A program made the position numbers and the translations under genes. Under the pieces are notes generated by a model. That model had not been told where the DNA came from. It worked only from the letters and a program-made list of their open reading frames with translations, and did no database searches. Positions 6,584-16,000 of a DNA stretch of 64,000 bases are shown in pieces. The DNA is from Candidatus Paceibacterota bacterium. GTDB taxonomy: Bacteria > Actinomycetota > Actinomycetes > Nanopelagicales > Nanopelagicaceae. The DNA is taken from positions 248,001 through 312,000 of the forward strand of contig DATKUL010000001.1 in NCBI GenBank assembly GCA_035530615.1. Direction: 5' to 3'. Numbering within the stretch: position 1 is the first letter of the stretch; every line of letters starts with the position of its first letter.

Positions 6584-8476
6584 ATGTGCTCATCGTGTGA
6601 TCAGAATAAGCATCCTGCGACCGCCCTCAAAACACCGTTGGTCGCTCTCGTAGGTCGGCCAAATGTCGGAAAGTCCACCCTCTTCTCTCGCATTTCGGGA
6701 ATTCATCGCAAGATGGGTAACTGGCCAGCCACGACGGTGGAGGTTGGCTCGGCCGATATTGTCATCAACGGAGAAGAGTTTCGTATTCTTGATCTTCCCG
6801 GGATTTCTAGCCTTTCTCCCACATCCCCCGATGAAGAACTTACCCACGACATTCTCATGGAGGATGACCTAGATCTCATTGTTGCCATCGTCGATGCATC
6901 CAACATCGCACGATGTCTCTTCTTGGTCTCCCAACTCAAGGAACTCAATAAACCAATGGTCGTAGCACTAACCATGACCGACATTGCACGCAGGCGCGGA
7001 ATTCACGTCGACATCGAGGCCCTTTCTCGTGGCTTAGATACCAAAGTGGTCGCGGTACTGCCGCGTTCAAAGAATGGAACCGCGGGGCTCGAAGAACTCC
7101 TGACTCAAACTCTTGCACAATTAAAATCACATGAGATCGACACGACTACGCCATCTCTACCCCTCGATGACGATCAACGAATTAACTTTGTGAGCGATCT
7201 CATCACTTCAGCAGTAACACGAACCAGCACGCGCCCTACGCTTTCAGACCGAGTCGACCGTTTTCTCACGGCACCATTCTCGGGAGCACTCACTCTTCTA
7301 GGTGTGCTTTGGATTGTCTTCCAATCAACAACCACTCTCGCTTCGCCATTTCAAAATTGGATATCCTCATTTATTTCAGGAGTGGTCGTGCCTCCGATAG
7401 AGAGCGCTCTCACTCCCATTCCTTGGCTCAGAGGATTGATCGTCGATGGGGTAATCAGCGGAGTCGGCACTTTGCTTACTTTCTTACCCGTAATGAGCAC
7501 TATGTTCCTACTCCTTAGCTTGCTGGAAGACTCTGGGTATATGGCTCGCGCGGCTGTTGTATCCGATCGGGTGATGCGCTTTGCAGGCTTGCCCGGAAAA
7601 GCATTACTGCCACTCATAGTCGGATTTGGCTGCAATGTTCCAGCGGTGAGTGCAACTCGAGCACTCTCAGATGCTCGACATCGACTCATCGTAGGCTTAT
7701 CAGTTCCGTTCACCGCGTGCTCCGCCCGCCTGGCCGTCTACATATTTGTGGCAGGCATTTTCTTTGGGAAAAACGCCGGGACCGTGGTTTTTGGTATGTA
7801 TATCGTCTCAATCACTTTGGTGATTCTCTTTGCGCTCTTCTTAAAACTCACTTTCATCAGGGGTGCTACGCGTGAGCCGCTATTAATTGAACTACCTCCC
7901 TACCGACTTCCCACAACTACTTTCGTTTTTGCCGATGCCTGGCTGCGGGTCAGAGGTTTTCTCAAAGAGGTCGGTGGGATTGTTGTAATCACGGTTGTGG
8001 CAATTTGGATTTTGATGGCCATTCCAATCGGCGGCGACCATCAATTTGGCAATACACCAGTAAACGAAAGTGCCTACGGCGCAATCGCAAAGGGCATAAC
8101 CCCACTCTTCGCTCCGGCAGGATTCGCTGATTGGCATACCGCCGGCGCCCTCGTCACAGGCTTCGTCGCAAAAGAAGTTGTAATTTCTTCCTGGGCCCAA
8201 AATTATTCGGTGGATTCACCCAATCGCCAACTCATAATTTCGGATCTTGGAAAAGAACTTCAACGCGACTTTGAACGATCGAGTTCTGGACATTCCAGCG
8301 CCGCAGTTCTCGCATTCCTAATTTTCTTAACGAGTTACACACCGTGCGTTGCAACGGTGGCGGCTCAACGTCGAGAGTTTGGCATGAAATGGGCTCTCAC
8401 GGGAGTTGTATCTCAACTTGCCATTGCGTGGCTCTTGGCAGTTGCTGTCTTTCAAACCGGCAGGTTGCTGTTCTGA
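6584..8476 (+). CDS. feoB: Ferrous iron permease FeoB
   Basis: 630 aa, at the short end for FeoB. The N-terminal cytosolic G domain has G1 GRPNVGKST, the switch/G2 area KMGNWPATTVEVG, G3 DLPG, and a G4-position TMTD instead of the more common NxxD. The C-terminal half is a polytopic membrane permease with two Gate-type repeats, including MARAAVVSDRVMRFAGLPGK followed by FGCNVPA, and CSARLAVYIFVAGIFF. It imports Fe(II) across the cytoplasmic membrane. The gene overlaps the next (feoC-like) by one base (TGATG). A short Cys pair near the start (CSSC) is unusual. Confidence 0.95.
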   Translation: MCSSCDQNKHPATALKTPLVALVGRPNVGKSTLFSRISGIHRKMGNWPATTVEVGSADIVINGEEFRILDLPGISSLSPTSPDEELTHDILMEDDLDLIVAIVDASNIARCLFLVSQLKELNKPMVVALTMTDIARRRGIHVDIEALSRGLDTKVVAVLPRSKNGTAGLEELLTQTLAQLKSHEIDTTTPSLPLDDDQRINFVSDLITSAVTRTSTRPTLSDRVDRFLTAPFSGALTLLGVLWIVFQSTTTLASPFQNWISSFISGVVVPPIESALTPIPWLRGLIVDGVISGVGTLLTFLPVMSTMFLLLSLLEDSGYMARAAVVSDRVMRFAGLPGKALLPLIVGFGCNVPAVSATRALSDARHRLIVGLSVPFTACSARLAVYIFVAGIFFGKNAGTVVFGMYIVSITLVILFALFLKLTFIRGATREPLLIELPPYRLPTTTFVFADAWLRVRGFLKEVGGIVVITVVAIWILMAIPIGGDHQFGNTPVNESAYGAIAKGITPLFAPAGFADWHTAGALVTGFVAKEVVISSWAQNYSVDSPNRQLIISDLGKELQRDFERSSSGHSSAAVLAFLIFLTSYTPCVATVAAQRREFGMKWALTGVVSQLAIAWLLAVAVFQTGRLLF

Positions 8477-8691
8477 TGTCCACCCCTCAAAAACTCGTAC
8501 TCGCCGCTTACAGGTCGGGAGCTTCAACACGACGTGAAATTGCTGTGATCACACTTTTAGACCCTGGCATAGTCGACTTGATCGTTGACACAATGATCCA
8601 TTCTGGAGAATTGAATCGGTACGTTCCCCCAAAAGACTGCGGATTCGCAGGATGCCTTGGCTGTCCGCTATCAAAAGGATGTGCTCTGTGA
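8476..8691 (+). CDS. FeoC-like small winged-helix protein with C-terminal cysteines
   Basis: 71 aa. Residues 1-50 look like a small winged helix (LVLAAYRSGASTRREIAVIT, then DLIVDTMIHSGEL). The tail has four cysteines, CGFAGCLGCPLSKGC, matching the iron-sulfur-type cysteine cluster of FeoC proteins. Start and stop overlap both neighbours (TGATG with feoB, GTGA with the GNAT gene), so translation is coupled. FeoC is thought to regulate or stabilise FeoB; that role is inferred from position and cysteines. Confidence 0.7.
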   Translation: MSTPQKLVLAAYRSGASTRREIAVITLLDPGIVDLIVDTMIHSGELNRYVPPKDCGFAGCLGCPLSKGCAL

Positions 8692-9581
8692 CCTACCATG
8701 GCGTCATGGACCAGAATGTGGTTGCTCGCGCTGCTGCTATAGCAACTGAAAAAAGCGCGGCCACCGGCGTATCAATCCGAGTTCTCAAGGGGGTCGACGA
8801 GCAGAACTTAGCCCGGCGAATCTTCGATGAAGTCTGGCCAACAGATGAAGGCATACAAATCACTGCGAATTTACTTCAGGCGATGGTACATAACGGAACG
8901 TACGTTTCCGGCGTTTTTGTCGAAGGTGAAATTGTTGGTGCAGTATTCGCGTTTCCCGGGGTCGATGAGCATCGCCACCTCCACCTCCACTCACATATGG
9001 CTGCAGTGAAAGAGAGGTTTCGTGATCGAAGTATTGGGAGCACACTGAAATGGCACCAACGTGCCTGGGCGTTGGAACACGGATACGAAGTGATTACATG
9101 GACTTTTGATCCACTTGTAAGACGGAATGCACGCCTCAACCTCGTAAAACTAGGCGTTCAGGCCTTTGAATACTTTCCTAATTTTTACGGCGAACTTCCC
9201 GACGCGCTGAATGCTGGCGATCCAACAGACCGCATCATTGCCAGATGGGATCTTCTCTCTGAATCAACACTTGCGGCGGCGAGTTCCCGAAATCTTGAGA
9301 AACGTGCAGATGGGATCCCAGTCGCACTTTCCAACATTGATGGAAGACCAATCCGCCATGAGATAGATCCATCTCAACCGCAAGTTCTGTGCTACCTACC
9401 CAACGACATTATTGAAATCCGATCGCAAGACAATGCTCTCGCTCTTGAGTGGCGCTTGGCACTTCGCGCCGAACTTCATCCACGACTCGAATCCGATTGG
9501 CACATTTCTGGCTTTACTCAAGATGGTGCCTACTTGGTTACAAACCAGGCAAATAGTCAAACAGAAGAAAGGGCGAAGTAA
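8688..9581 (+). CDS. GNAT-family N-acyltransferase (partner of an N-acylamino-acid racemase-like enzyme)
   Basis: 297 aa from the GTG at 8688, which overlaps the feoC-like stop (GTGA) and has AAAAGGA about 8 bp upstream; a later ATG at 8706 is possible. The GNAT core is visible: VSGVFVEGEIVGAVFAFPG, then the acyl-CoA pyrophosphate loop RDRSIGSTLKWHQRAWAL, and VRRNARLNLVKLGV. The C-terminal 100 aa are less conserved. The next gene starts immediately at its stop (TAAATG). In Geobacillus-type pathways a GNAT N-succinyltransferase works with an N-succinylamino acid racemase to convert D- to L-amino acids, and this pairing suggests the same (inference). Confidence 0.75.
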   Translation: MTYHGVMDQNVVARAAAIATEKSAATGVSIRVLKGVDEQNLARRIFDEVWPTDEGIQITANLLQAMVHNGTYVSGVFVEGEIVGAVFAFPGVDEHRHLHLHSHMAAVKERFRDRSIGSTLKWHQRAWALEHGYEVITWTFDPLVRRNARLNLVKLGVQAFEYFPNFYGELPDALNAGDPTDRIIARWDLLSESTLAAASSRNLEKRADGIPVALSNIDGRPIRHEIDPSQPQVLCYLPNDIIEIRSQDNALALEWRLALRAELHPRLESDWHISGFTQDGAYLVTNQANSQTEERAK

Positions 9582-10691
9582 ATGCGGATCAAAGATGTCG
9601 AATTGCGCATTATTAAATTGCCACTAGTGAGACCTTTCCGCACTTCTTTCGGCACACAGTACGAACGCGAACTGCTCTTAATGAAAATAACCACACATGA
9701 AGGCGCGGAAGGATGGTCGGAGTGCGTCGCCATGTCCGAACCCCTCTACTCGCCCGAATACACGCACGCAAGCCAAGATGTCATGGAGCGTTTTCTCTTG
9801 CCCAAGATTTTCGAGTACGGAGATATCCGGGCCGAAGAAGTCGCTGATGTACTCAGGCCGTTCCTTGGTCACCAGATGTCCAAAGCCAGCGTTGAAAGTG
9901 CGATCTTGGATGCACAGTTGAAATTGGAAGGCATCTCTTTCGGTTCCTACTTAGGTTCGTCCCGCGACGAGGTGGATTGCGGAGTCTCAGTTGGAATCAC
10001 ACCGACGATCGACAAATTGGTGGAAGAAGTCTCCCTCTACATCTCTGAGGGCTACCGTCGAATCAAGCTAAAAATAGAGCCGGGCTGGGATATTGAGCCT
10101 GTCCGAGTGATCCGAGAGATGTGGCCAGATATTCCATTACAGGTGGATGCAAATCAGGCTTACACACGTGCCGACAGCGCACACCTCAAAGAACTTGATC
10201 CATTTAGTCTCTTGTTAATTGAGCAACCGCTGGATGAACATGACATCCTCGGGCATGCAATGTTGGCTAAGGAAGTTGCCACACCAATCTGCTTGGATGA
10301 ATCAATTACTTCGCTCGAATCAGCAAGAGATGCGCTCGCCTTAAAGGCCACGACAATTATCAATGTTAAGCCAGGCCGAGTCGGAGGTTATCTCGAATCG
10401 ATAAAGATTCATGACCTCTGCGTAGAAAACAATATTGCGGTCTGGTGTGGTGGAATGTTGGAAACAGGAATAGGTCGTGCGGCCAATGTTGCCCTCGCAT
10501 CACTTCCTGGGTTCACACTTCCCGGAGATACAAGTGCATCATCACGTTATTACCACCGGGATATCACCACACCATTTGTAATGGAACACGGTCGCTTGCG
10601 AGTTCCTACCGAACCTGGCATCGGTGTTGCCATCGACTTGGATTTCATCGAAGAACTGACGACGTCTAGAAAAGTGGTAGTAGCCCCGTAG
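9582..10691 (+). CDS. menC: Enolase-superfamily N-acylamino acid racemase / o-succinylbenzoate synthase
   Basis: 369 aa, the length of the MenC type 2/NSAR family. Capping domain about 1-130 (LPLVRPFRTSFGTQYER). The barrel shows the KxK acid/base motif (RIKLKIEPG), metal ligands in VDANQAY, IEQPL and CLDESI, and the second-side Lys in NVKPGRVGG. These fit muconate lactonising-subgroup enzymes acting as OSB synthase and/or N-succinylamino acid racemase. The coupled upstream GNAT gene, with no other menaquinone genes in view, favours racemase activity, so the symbol is tentative. Confidence 0.85.
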   Translation: MRIKDVELRIIKLPLVRPFRTSFGTQYERELLLMKITTHEGAEGWSECVAMSEPLYSPEYTHASQDVMERFLLPKIFEYGDIRAEEVADVLRPFLGHQMSKASVESAILDAQLKLEGISFGSYLGSSRDEVDCGVSVGITPTIDKLVEEVSLYISEGYRRIKLKIEPGWDIEPVRVIREMWPDIPLQVDANQAYTRADSAHLKELDPFSLLLIEQPLDEHDILGHAMLAKEVATPICLDESITSLESARDALALKATTIINVKPGRVGGYLESIKIHDLCVENNIAVWCGGMLETGIGRAANVALASLPGFTLPGDTSASSRYYHRDITTPFVMEHGRLRVPTEPGIGVAIDLDFIEELTTSRKVVVAP

Positions 10692-10716
10692 GCTCTCAAC
10701 CAAGAGAGTTCGAACG

Positions 10717-11229
10717 CTAATTCCCGGATTGCAGCCTGGAGTTAAAGAATGTTTCTATCTCTTGAGGGTCCTCAACTTCCATCAGTTTCTTCATAAAATC
10801 AAGATCTTGCACCGCCGTAACTACCTTCATCAGTAGATCAACTTGCTCCTTCGGATCAGTGATGAGAAGCGGGATGATGATTGAAACTTCTACTGTGCCA
10901 TCAGTTGATCCCATTTCGCCAAAAGTAACCGGTTGGGCTAACCGAAAGAATCCGATCCCACTGGCTTTCACGTGAATTGAATCTGTATGAGGAATTGCAA
11001 CAGGAATGGGCGTTGGCAGGCCAGTCGGAAACTCTTTCTCCCTATCCACCACTGCGGCGAGCCAAGATTGCTCCACCAAATCCAACTTGTACCCGCTAGT
11101 AGCAATCTTTCCTAGGGCATCGGCCGCTGAAATCACATCTAGCGAGGTAGCGCAGAATCCGCTTAAGAATTTTGGGGTTGCCGACATGGGACTCAGGATA
11201 GCGCTCACGAGAACAGGGTTGTAATACAC
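10717..11229 (-). CDS. PTS EIIA component, fructose/mannitol/galactitol type
   Basis: 170 aa from a GTG at 11229; an internal ATG at 11187 (MSATPKFLSGFCATSLD) would give 156 aa and leave more room for divergent promoters, and I consider it equally likely. The phospho-acceptor His is in PVAIPHTDSIHV. Other type-2 EIIA features are DREKEFPTGLPT, GFFRLAQPVTFGEMG and VSIIIPLLITDPKEQV. It receives phosphate from HPr and passes it to EIIB. Divergent from EIIB-EIIC, which begin 49 bp away. EI and HPr are not in the window. Confidence 0.85.
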   Translation of the reverse strand: MYYNPVLVSAILSPMSATPKFLSGFCATSLDVISAADALGKIATSGYKLDLVEQSWLAAVVDREKEFPTGLPTPIPVAIPHTDSIHVKASGIGFFRLAQPVTFGEMGSTDGTVEVSIIIPLLITDPKEQVDLLMKVVTAVQDLDFMKKLMEVEDPQEIETFFNSRLQSGN

Positions 11230-11277
11230 TAAAAAGCAGAATAACCCACGCCGATTGTTCGATGCATGGAGGTATCT

Positions 11278-11556
11278 ATGACGAAAAAAATCTTGGTGAT
11301 TTGTGGAACGGGAATTGCTACCTCAACAGTTGTTGCAATTAAGATTCGAGAATTTTGCGCAACAAGAAAAATTCCTGTCGAAGTGTCCCAAGGCAAAGTC
11401 ATGGATATTGTGCGAGGAATCGAAGGTTACGACCTGATCGTTGCCACAACTCCAATTCCATCGAAAGTAAACATTCCCGTTATCCAAGGCTTGCCTTTCT
11501 TAACTGGAGTTGGTGTTGAAGCAACCTTGGAGAAGATTGCGCAAGCATTGAGCTAA
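11278..11556 (+). CDS. PTS EIIB component, galactitol type
   Basis: 92 aa from the ATG at 11278, chosen because GGAGG lies 5 bp before it; the ATG at 11266 overlaps that ribosome-binding site. The phosphorylatable Cys is in ILVICGTGIATSTVVA near the N-terminus, the typical P-loop-like site of galactitol EIIB. The rest, VMDIVRGIEGYDLIVATTPI, matches the family. It transfers phosphate from EIIA to the sugar carried by EIIC. Followed after 40 bp by EIIC. Confidence 0.88.
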   Translation: MTKKILVICGTGIATSTVVAIKIREFCATRKIPVEVSQGKVMDIVRGIEGYDLIVATTPIPSKVNIPVIQGLPFLTGVGVEATLEKIAQALS

Positions 11557-11596
11557 CTCGAATTTCCCGTTAGCAGACAACTCAACGAGGAGAAAA

Positions 11597-12967
11597 ATGA
11601 ACGGAACTCTTGAAGCAATAAGTAAACTCTTTCTAGATCTAGGCGCATCAATCGCACTTCCGATTCTGATTACGATATTTGGCGTCGCACTCGGCGAAAA
11701 ATTACCTCGTGCTTTCCGAGCAGGTATCCTGATCGGAATCGGCTTTATCGGCATTAATCTCATTATCGGCCTGCTCTTTGGCCAAGTGGGTCCAGCCGCA
11801 GAGGGCCTTGCCCATCGATTTAATGTGGACCTCAGTATCGTCGATGTCGGCTGGCCGGCAAGTGCCGCCATTGCCTTTGGTTCTAAAGTGGGTGCAATTA
11901 TCATCCCAGTCTGCCTGCTACTCAATGTAGTTCTACTCTTTTTAGGACTAACAAAGACATTTGATATTGACCTTTGGAACTATTGGCACTTCGCATTCAT
12001 CGGTGGCCTGGTCGGAAGCATCACCCATAGTTATGCCAAGGGAATTGCAACTGCGTGCATCGCGATGGTTCTTACCCTGGCTTTGGCCGACTGGGCCGCG
12101 CCACGGATTCAGGCGCACTACGACTATCCGGATATATCTTTTCCACACGGAACTTCCGCCCCATATGCGCTTCTGGCATTCCCGCTGAACTGGGTTTTCG
12201 ACCGCATCCCCGGATTTAGGGATCTCAAAGCAGATCCGGATTCAATTCAAAAACGCTTCGGAATTTTTGGTGAATCCATGATGCTGGGTCTTGGTATTGG
12301 ATTGCTTCTCGGAATCGCTGGCTTTGGCTTAAGCGACCCACGCACTGACATCATCAAGATTCTTGGCCTTGGTATCAACTTGGCCGCAGTCATGTTGCTA
12401 CTTCCGCGAATGGTCGCAATCTTGATGGAAGGTCTAATGCCTATCTCCGAGGCTGCCCGCAATTTCGTGCAGAAGCGCTTCCCTGGTCGTAAGTTCTACA
12501 TCGGCTTGGATTCTGCAGTAGTGATTGGACAACCCGCCGTTATTGCAACCTCACTTATTCTCGTTCCAGTAAGTCTATTGACTGCGATCGCCTTAGCTCC
12601 TCTTGGAAACAAGGTGCTACCGCTGGTTGACTTAGCGACCATTCCGTTCATTGTCGCACTGATGGTTCCGATTTTCCGTGGAAACATCATTCGCGCTGTA
12701 GTCGGCGGAGCAATTGCAATCGGTGCTGGCTTATTCATCGCCACTGCAATTGGGCCAACTCTCACCTCAGTGGCTGTTGAATCTGGATTCGAGAATACAA
12801 CTGGCGGAACCATTTCCTCTCTCGTCGACGGCGCCAACCCAATGACGGGATTGTTCTATTGGCTCGGCAATGTAGGCGGCTGGTTTGGCATTGGCGCACT
12901 TGGCGTAGCCAGCCTGGCTTTTGCTTTCTGGGTAAAAATGAAAGTCAAGAGCACAGTCTCCGCATAA
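11597..12967 (+). CDS. PTS EIIC permease, galactitol type
   Basis: 456 aa polytopic membrane protein with about 10-12 hydrophobic segments and a family-typical start, ALPILITIFGVALGEKLPRA, then FRAGILIGIGFIGINLIIGL. The loop DISFPHGTSAPYALLAFPLN and DSAVVIGQPAVIATSLIL match the GatC/SgcC group. It is expected to import and phosphorylate a polyol or pentose-like sugar; the substrate is not decidable. A clear ribosome-binding site (GAGGAG) precedes the ATG. No polyol-phosphate dehydrogenase lies next to it, unlike classical gat operons. Ends before a strong terminator. Confidence 0.88.
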   Translation: MNGTLEAISKLFLDLGASIALPILITIFGVALGEKLPRAFRAGILIGIGFIGINLIIGLLFGQVGPAAEGLAHRFNVDLSIVDVGWPASAAIAFGSKVGAIIIPVCLLLNVVLLFLGLTKTFDIDLWNYWHFAFIGGLVGSITHSYAKGIATACIAMVLTLALADWAAPRIQAHYDYPDISFPHGTSAPYALLAFPLNWVFDRIPGFRDLKADPDSIQKRFGIFGESMMLGLGIGLLLGIAGFGLSDPRTDIIKILGLGINLAAVMLLLPRMVAILMEGLMPISEAARNFVQKRFPGRKFYIGLDSAVVIGQPAVIATSLILVPVSLLTAIALAPLGNKVLPLVDLATIPFIVALMVPIFRGNIIRAVVGGAIAIGAGLFIATAIGPTLTSVAVESGFENTTGGTISSLVDGANPMTGLFYWLGNVGGWFGIGALGVASLAFAFWVKMKVKSTVSA

Positions 12968-12976
12968 GTAATTAGA

Positions 12977-13019
12977 AAAGACCAGAGGACCTCGAATGTG
13001 AGGACCTCTGGTCTTTTTC
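12977..13019 (+). terminator. Intrinsic terminator after the PTS operon
   Basis: Arms AAAGACCAGAGGACCTC (12977-12993) and GAGGACCTCTGGTCTTT (13000-13016) pair over 17 bp with one mismatch around a 6-nt loop, and the 3' arm runs into a T stretch. The A-rich 5' flank would also make it work on the other strand. Confidence 0.9.
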
Positions 13020-13074
13020 TATGGACCCGAGATAGGCCACTGAAATAAGACCTAGTATTGCCATGTAAGAAGGG

Positions 13075-16000
13075 ATGACAGCGTTGTCAAAGCCGTTTGA
13101 AACACGTGGTGATATCGACCACCTCGCACAGAGCACTACTTCATTAGTTGCCGAACTCCTCACCAAATCTAATCAGAGAAGAAATCGACGAGACCAAACA
13201 AACCGAAAGCGATTTGCTCGCCTCCTGGAGGATCCTGCAGCAGTCGCACTCACAATGTCGCTGACTGACGAAGTAATGCGGATGAGTTCGATGAAACACG
13301 CAGCGCGCACTCTGCGCAGGAGTGCCAAGACTGCGAGCCGCTCCGGCCTTGGAACATTCGACTACATTGGCATCAAAGCGGCAAGTCTCATGTCCTATTT
13401 TTTCCCAACGCTCGTTATGAAGGTCGTGCATAAGCGGGTCCGCATGGCAGCAAACGGAATCATTCTCCCAGCTGAAAATTCACTTCTGAGTCGCCATATC
13501 AATAAGCGGAATAAGGAAGAGGCTCGACTCAACATAAATGTCTTAGGTGAAGCAGTTCTTGGTGAGCATGAGGCGAAGCAGCGTCTTGCATCGGTCATCG
13601 AAATGATCCAACGCCCTGAAGTCAATTACGCTTCCGTGAAAATCTCCTCGATTGCTAGCCAGTTGATTACCATTGATTACCTCGGCTCAATCGAGCGCGT
13701 CTCGGAGAGATTGAGAGATCTTTATCGCGCGGCATTGAGGACAGATACTTTTATCAATCTGGATATGGAAGAATTCCGAGACCTTGAAATCACGGTTGCA
13801 GTTTTCAAAAAATTGCTCAGCGAGCCTGAATTCGCGCAAATCAACGCAGGCATCGTGCTGCAGGCCTATCTTCCTGAGTCGCACAGCGTTTTCGCCGACC
13901 TCGTCACTTGGGCGCAAGCGCGATTCGCCAAAAGCGGTGGCACAATCAAGATTCGCCTGGTAAAAGGGGCAAATTTGGCCATGGAGAAGGCCGAAGCCGA
14001 ACTCCATGGATGGGTGCCAGCTCCCTACCCGACCAAATCGGATGTGGATGCGAGTTACGCACGTCTTATCGACGTCGCACTCAGCTCGGACCATTCCAAA
14101 GCAGTACGGATCGGAATTGCCAGCCACAACCTCTTCCACCTGGCGTGGGCGATCGAAGTGGCAAAGGTCCGTGGAGTCCTCGATCAATTAGATATTGAAA
14201 TGCTCGAGGGAATGGCAAATGCCGAAGCTCTCGCGGTTGCGGCCCAAACGGGTAGCGTCCTCCTCTACACGCCAGTCACTAAGCATGATGACTTTCCAGC
14301 AGCTGTCGCATACCTCGTCCGTCGTCTCGATGAGAACACCTCGAGCGAGAATTACCTGCGCGCTTCCTTTGATATGGAACTCAACAACGATCAGTACAAA
14401 GAGCAAGAAAAACGCTTCCTCGAATCGGTGGCCAAGCGCCACCCAGTCTCCACCAAGTCGCGTAGACATCTCTTGATCAGAGAGGATAGTTTGAAATCTT
14501 TCGATGAAGAACATTTCCGCAATCAGAGCGATGGAGATGCGACCAATCCAAAGTTTCGAGCCGACCTCGAATCGGCATACGTTCAAAAATACATGGACCT
14601 CGGTTTTCGCATTCCGCTTCAAATCAATGGAGAGGAGATTTTCCGAACTGAAAGAGAAGAGGGAACGGACCCAAGTGAGAACGGAAAGCCTTGGTACACA
14701 TACTCCATCGCGAATAGAAGCGATATCAATCTAGCAGTTTCAACCGCTCACATAAGTATTGCTGCGTGGGAATCACTGGGTGCAAAGGGACGAGCCAAGA
14801 TATTTGGCGAGGCCGCACAACTGATGGAACGCGAGCGGGCAGAGACCATTGCTCTCATGTCACGCGACTCGGGGAAAACGGTCTCTGAAGGGGATCCTGA
14901 GGTAAGTGAAGGTATTGATTTTGCCCGCTATTACGCCCTTTCTGCCCTCAACCGATTTGAAGGATCCACGCCCCTTGGAGTCGTACTTGTTGTGCCACCA
15001 TGGAACTTCCCGTACGCGATTCCAATGGGTGGCGTCTGCGCCGCACTCGCGGCCGGAAATGCCGTGATCCTCAAGCCTGCTCCTGAGAGCGTCGCCACCG
15101 CGTGGCAGATCGTCAATCAACTCTGGCGAGCCGGAGTGCCGCGGCAAGTACTTCAGTTTGTGACGACCCGCGATGATGAAGATGGCAAACACCTTGTGGC
15201 ACATAAGGGTGTCAATGGAGTCATCCTCACCGGTTCCTTTGATACTGCGGCAATGTTTACTTCATGGAAGCCAGAGATTCGCCTCATGGCTGAGACAAGT
15301 GGAAAGAATGCAATTCTCATATCGGCAAGTGCCGATATTGATAGCGCCGTGAAAGATCTCGTCCAATCTGCATTTGGTCACGCCGGACAGAAATGCAGCG
15401 CCGCTAGTTTGGCGATCGTCGAGAAGAGCATCTACGAAAATCCCGCCTTCTTCGCACAACTCAAAGATGCAGTGGAGAGTTTGAGTGTTGGTGCTGGAAG
15501 AAATTATTCAACGGCCGTAGGTCCCATCATCCATCCTCCAACAGGTTCGCTACTTCGTGCATTCACCACCCTTGATGATGGAGAAAGTTGGCTGGTTGCT
15601 CCAAAGCAGTTGGATGCAACTGGGCATCTCTGGAGCCCCGGCGTGAAGTTAGGGGTAACACCAGGATCGTGGAGTCATCAAAATGAATGGTTCGGCCCTG
15701 TTCTTGGAGTTATGGCTGCTCCCGACTTTGAGACTGCCCTTCACTGGCAGAACACAGTGCCTTACGGATTAACAGCGGGAGTGCACTCACTTGATGAGCG
15801 AGAGTGCGAAAAGTGGATTGCCGAAGTTGAGGCGGGAAATCTTTATGTTAACCGCGGCATCACTGGTGCCGTCGTCAATCGTCAACCATTTGGCGGTTGG
15901 AAGCGCAGTAGCGTGGGGCCAACCTCAAAAGCCGGCGGTCCTAACTACCTCAACAATCTCCGCAATTGGGATTCACTCTCCTCGTCCTTCGACACCATCT

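Noticed and set aside
13687-14187. Long minus-strand frames inside putA
   Set aside because: They lie antisense to conserved enzyme motifs and have no matching motifs of their own.
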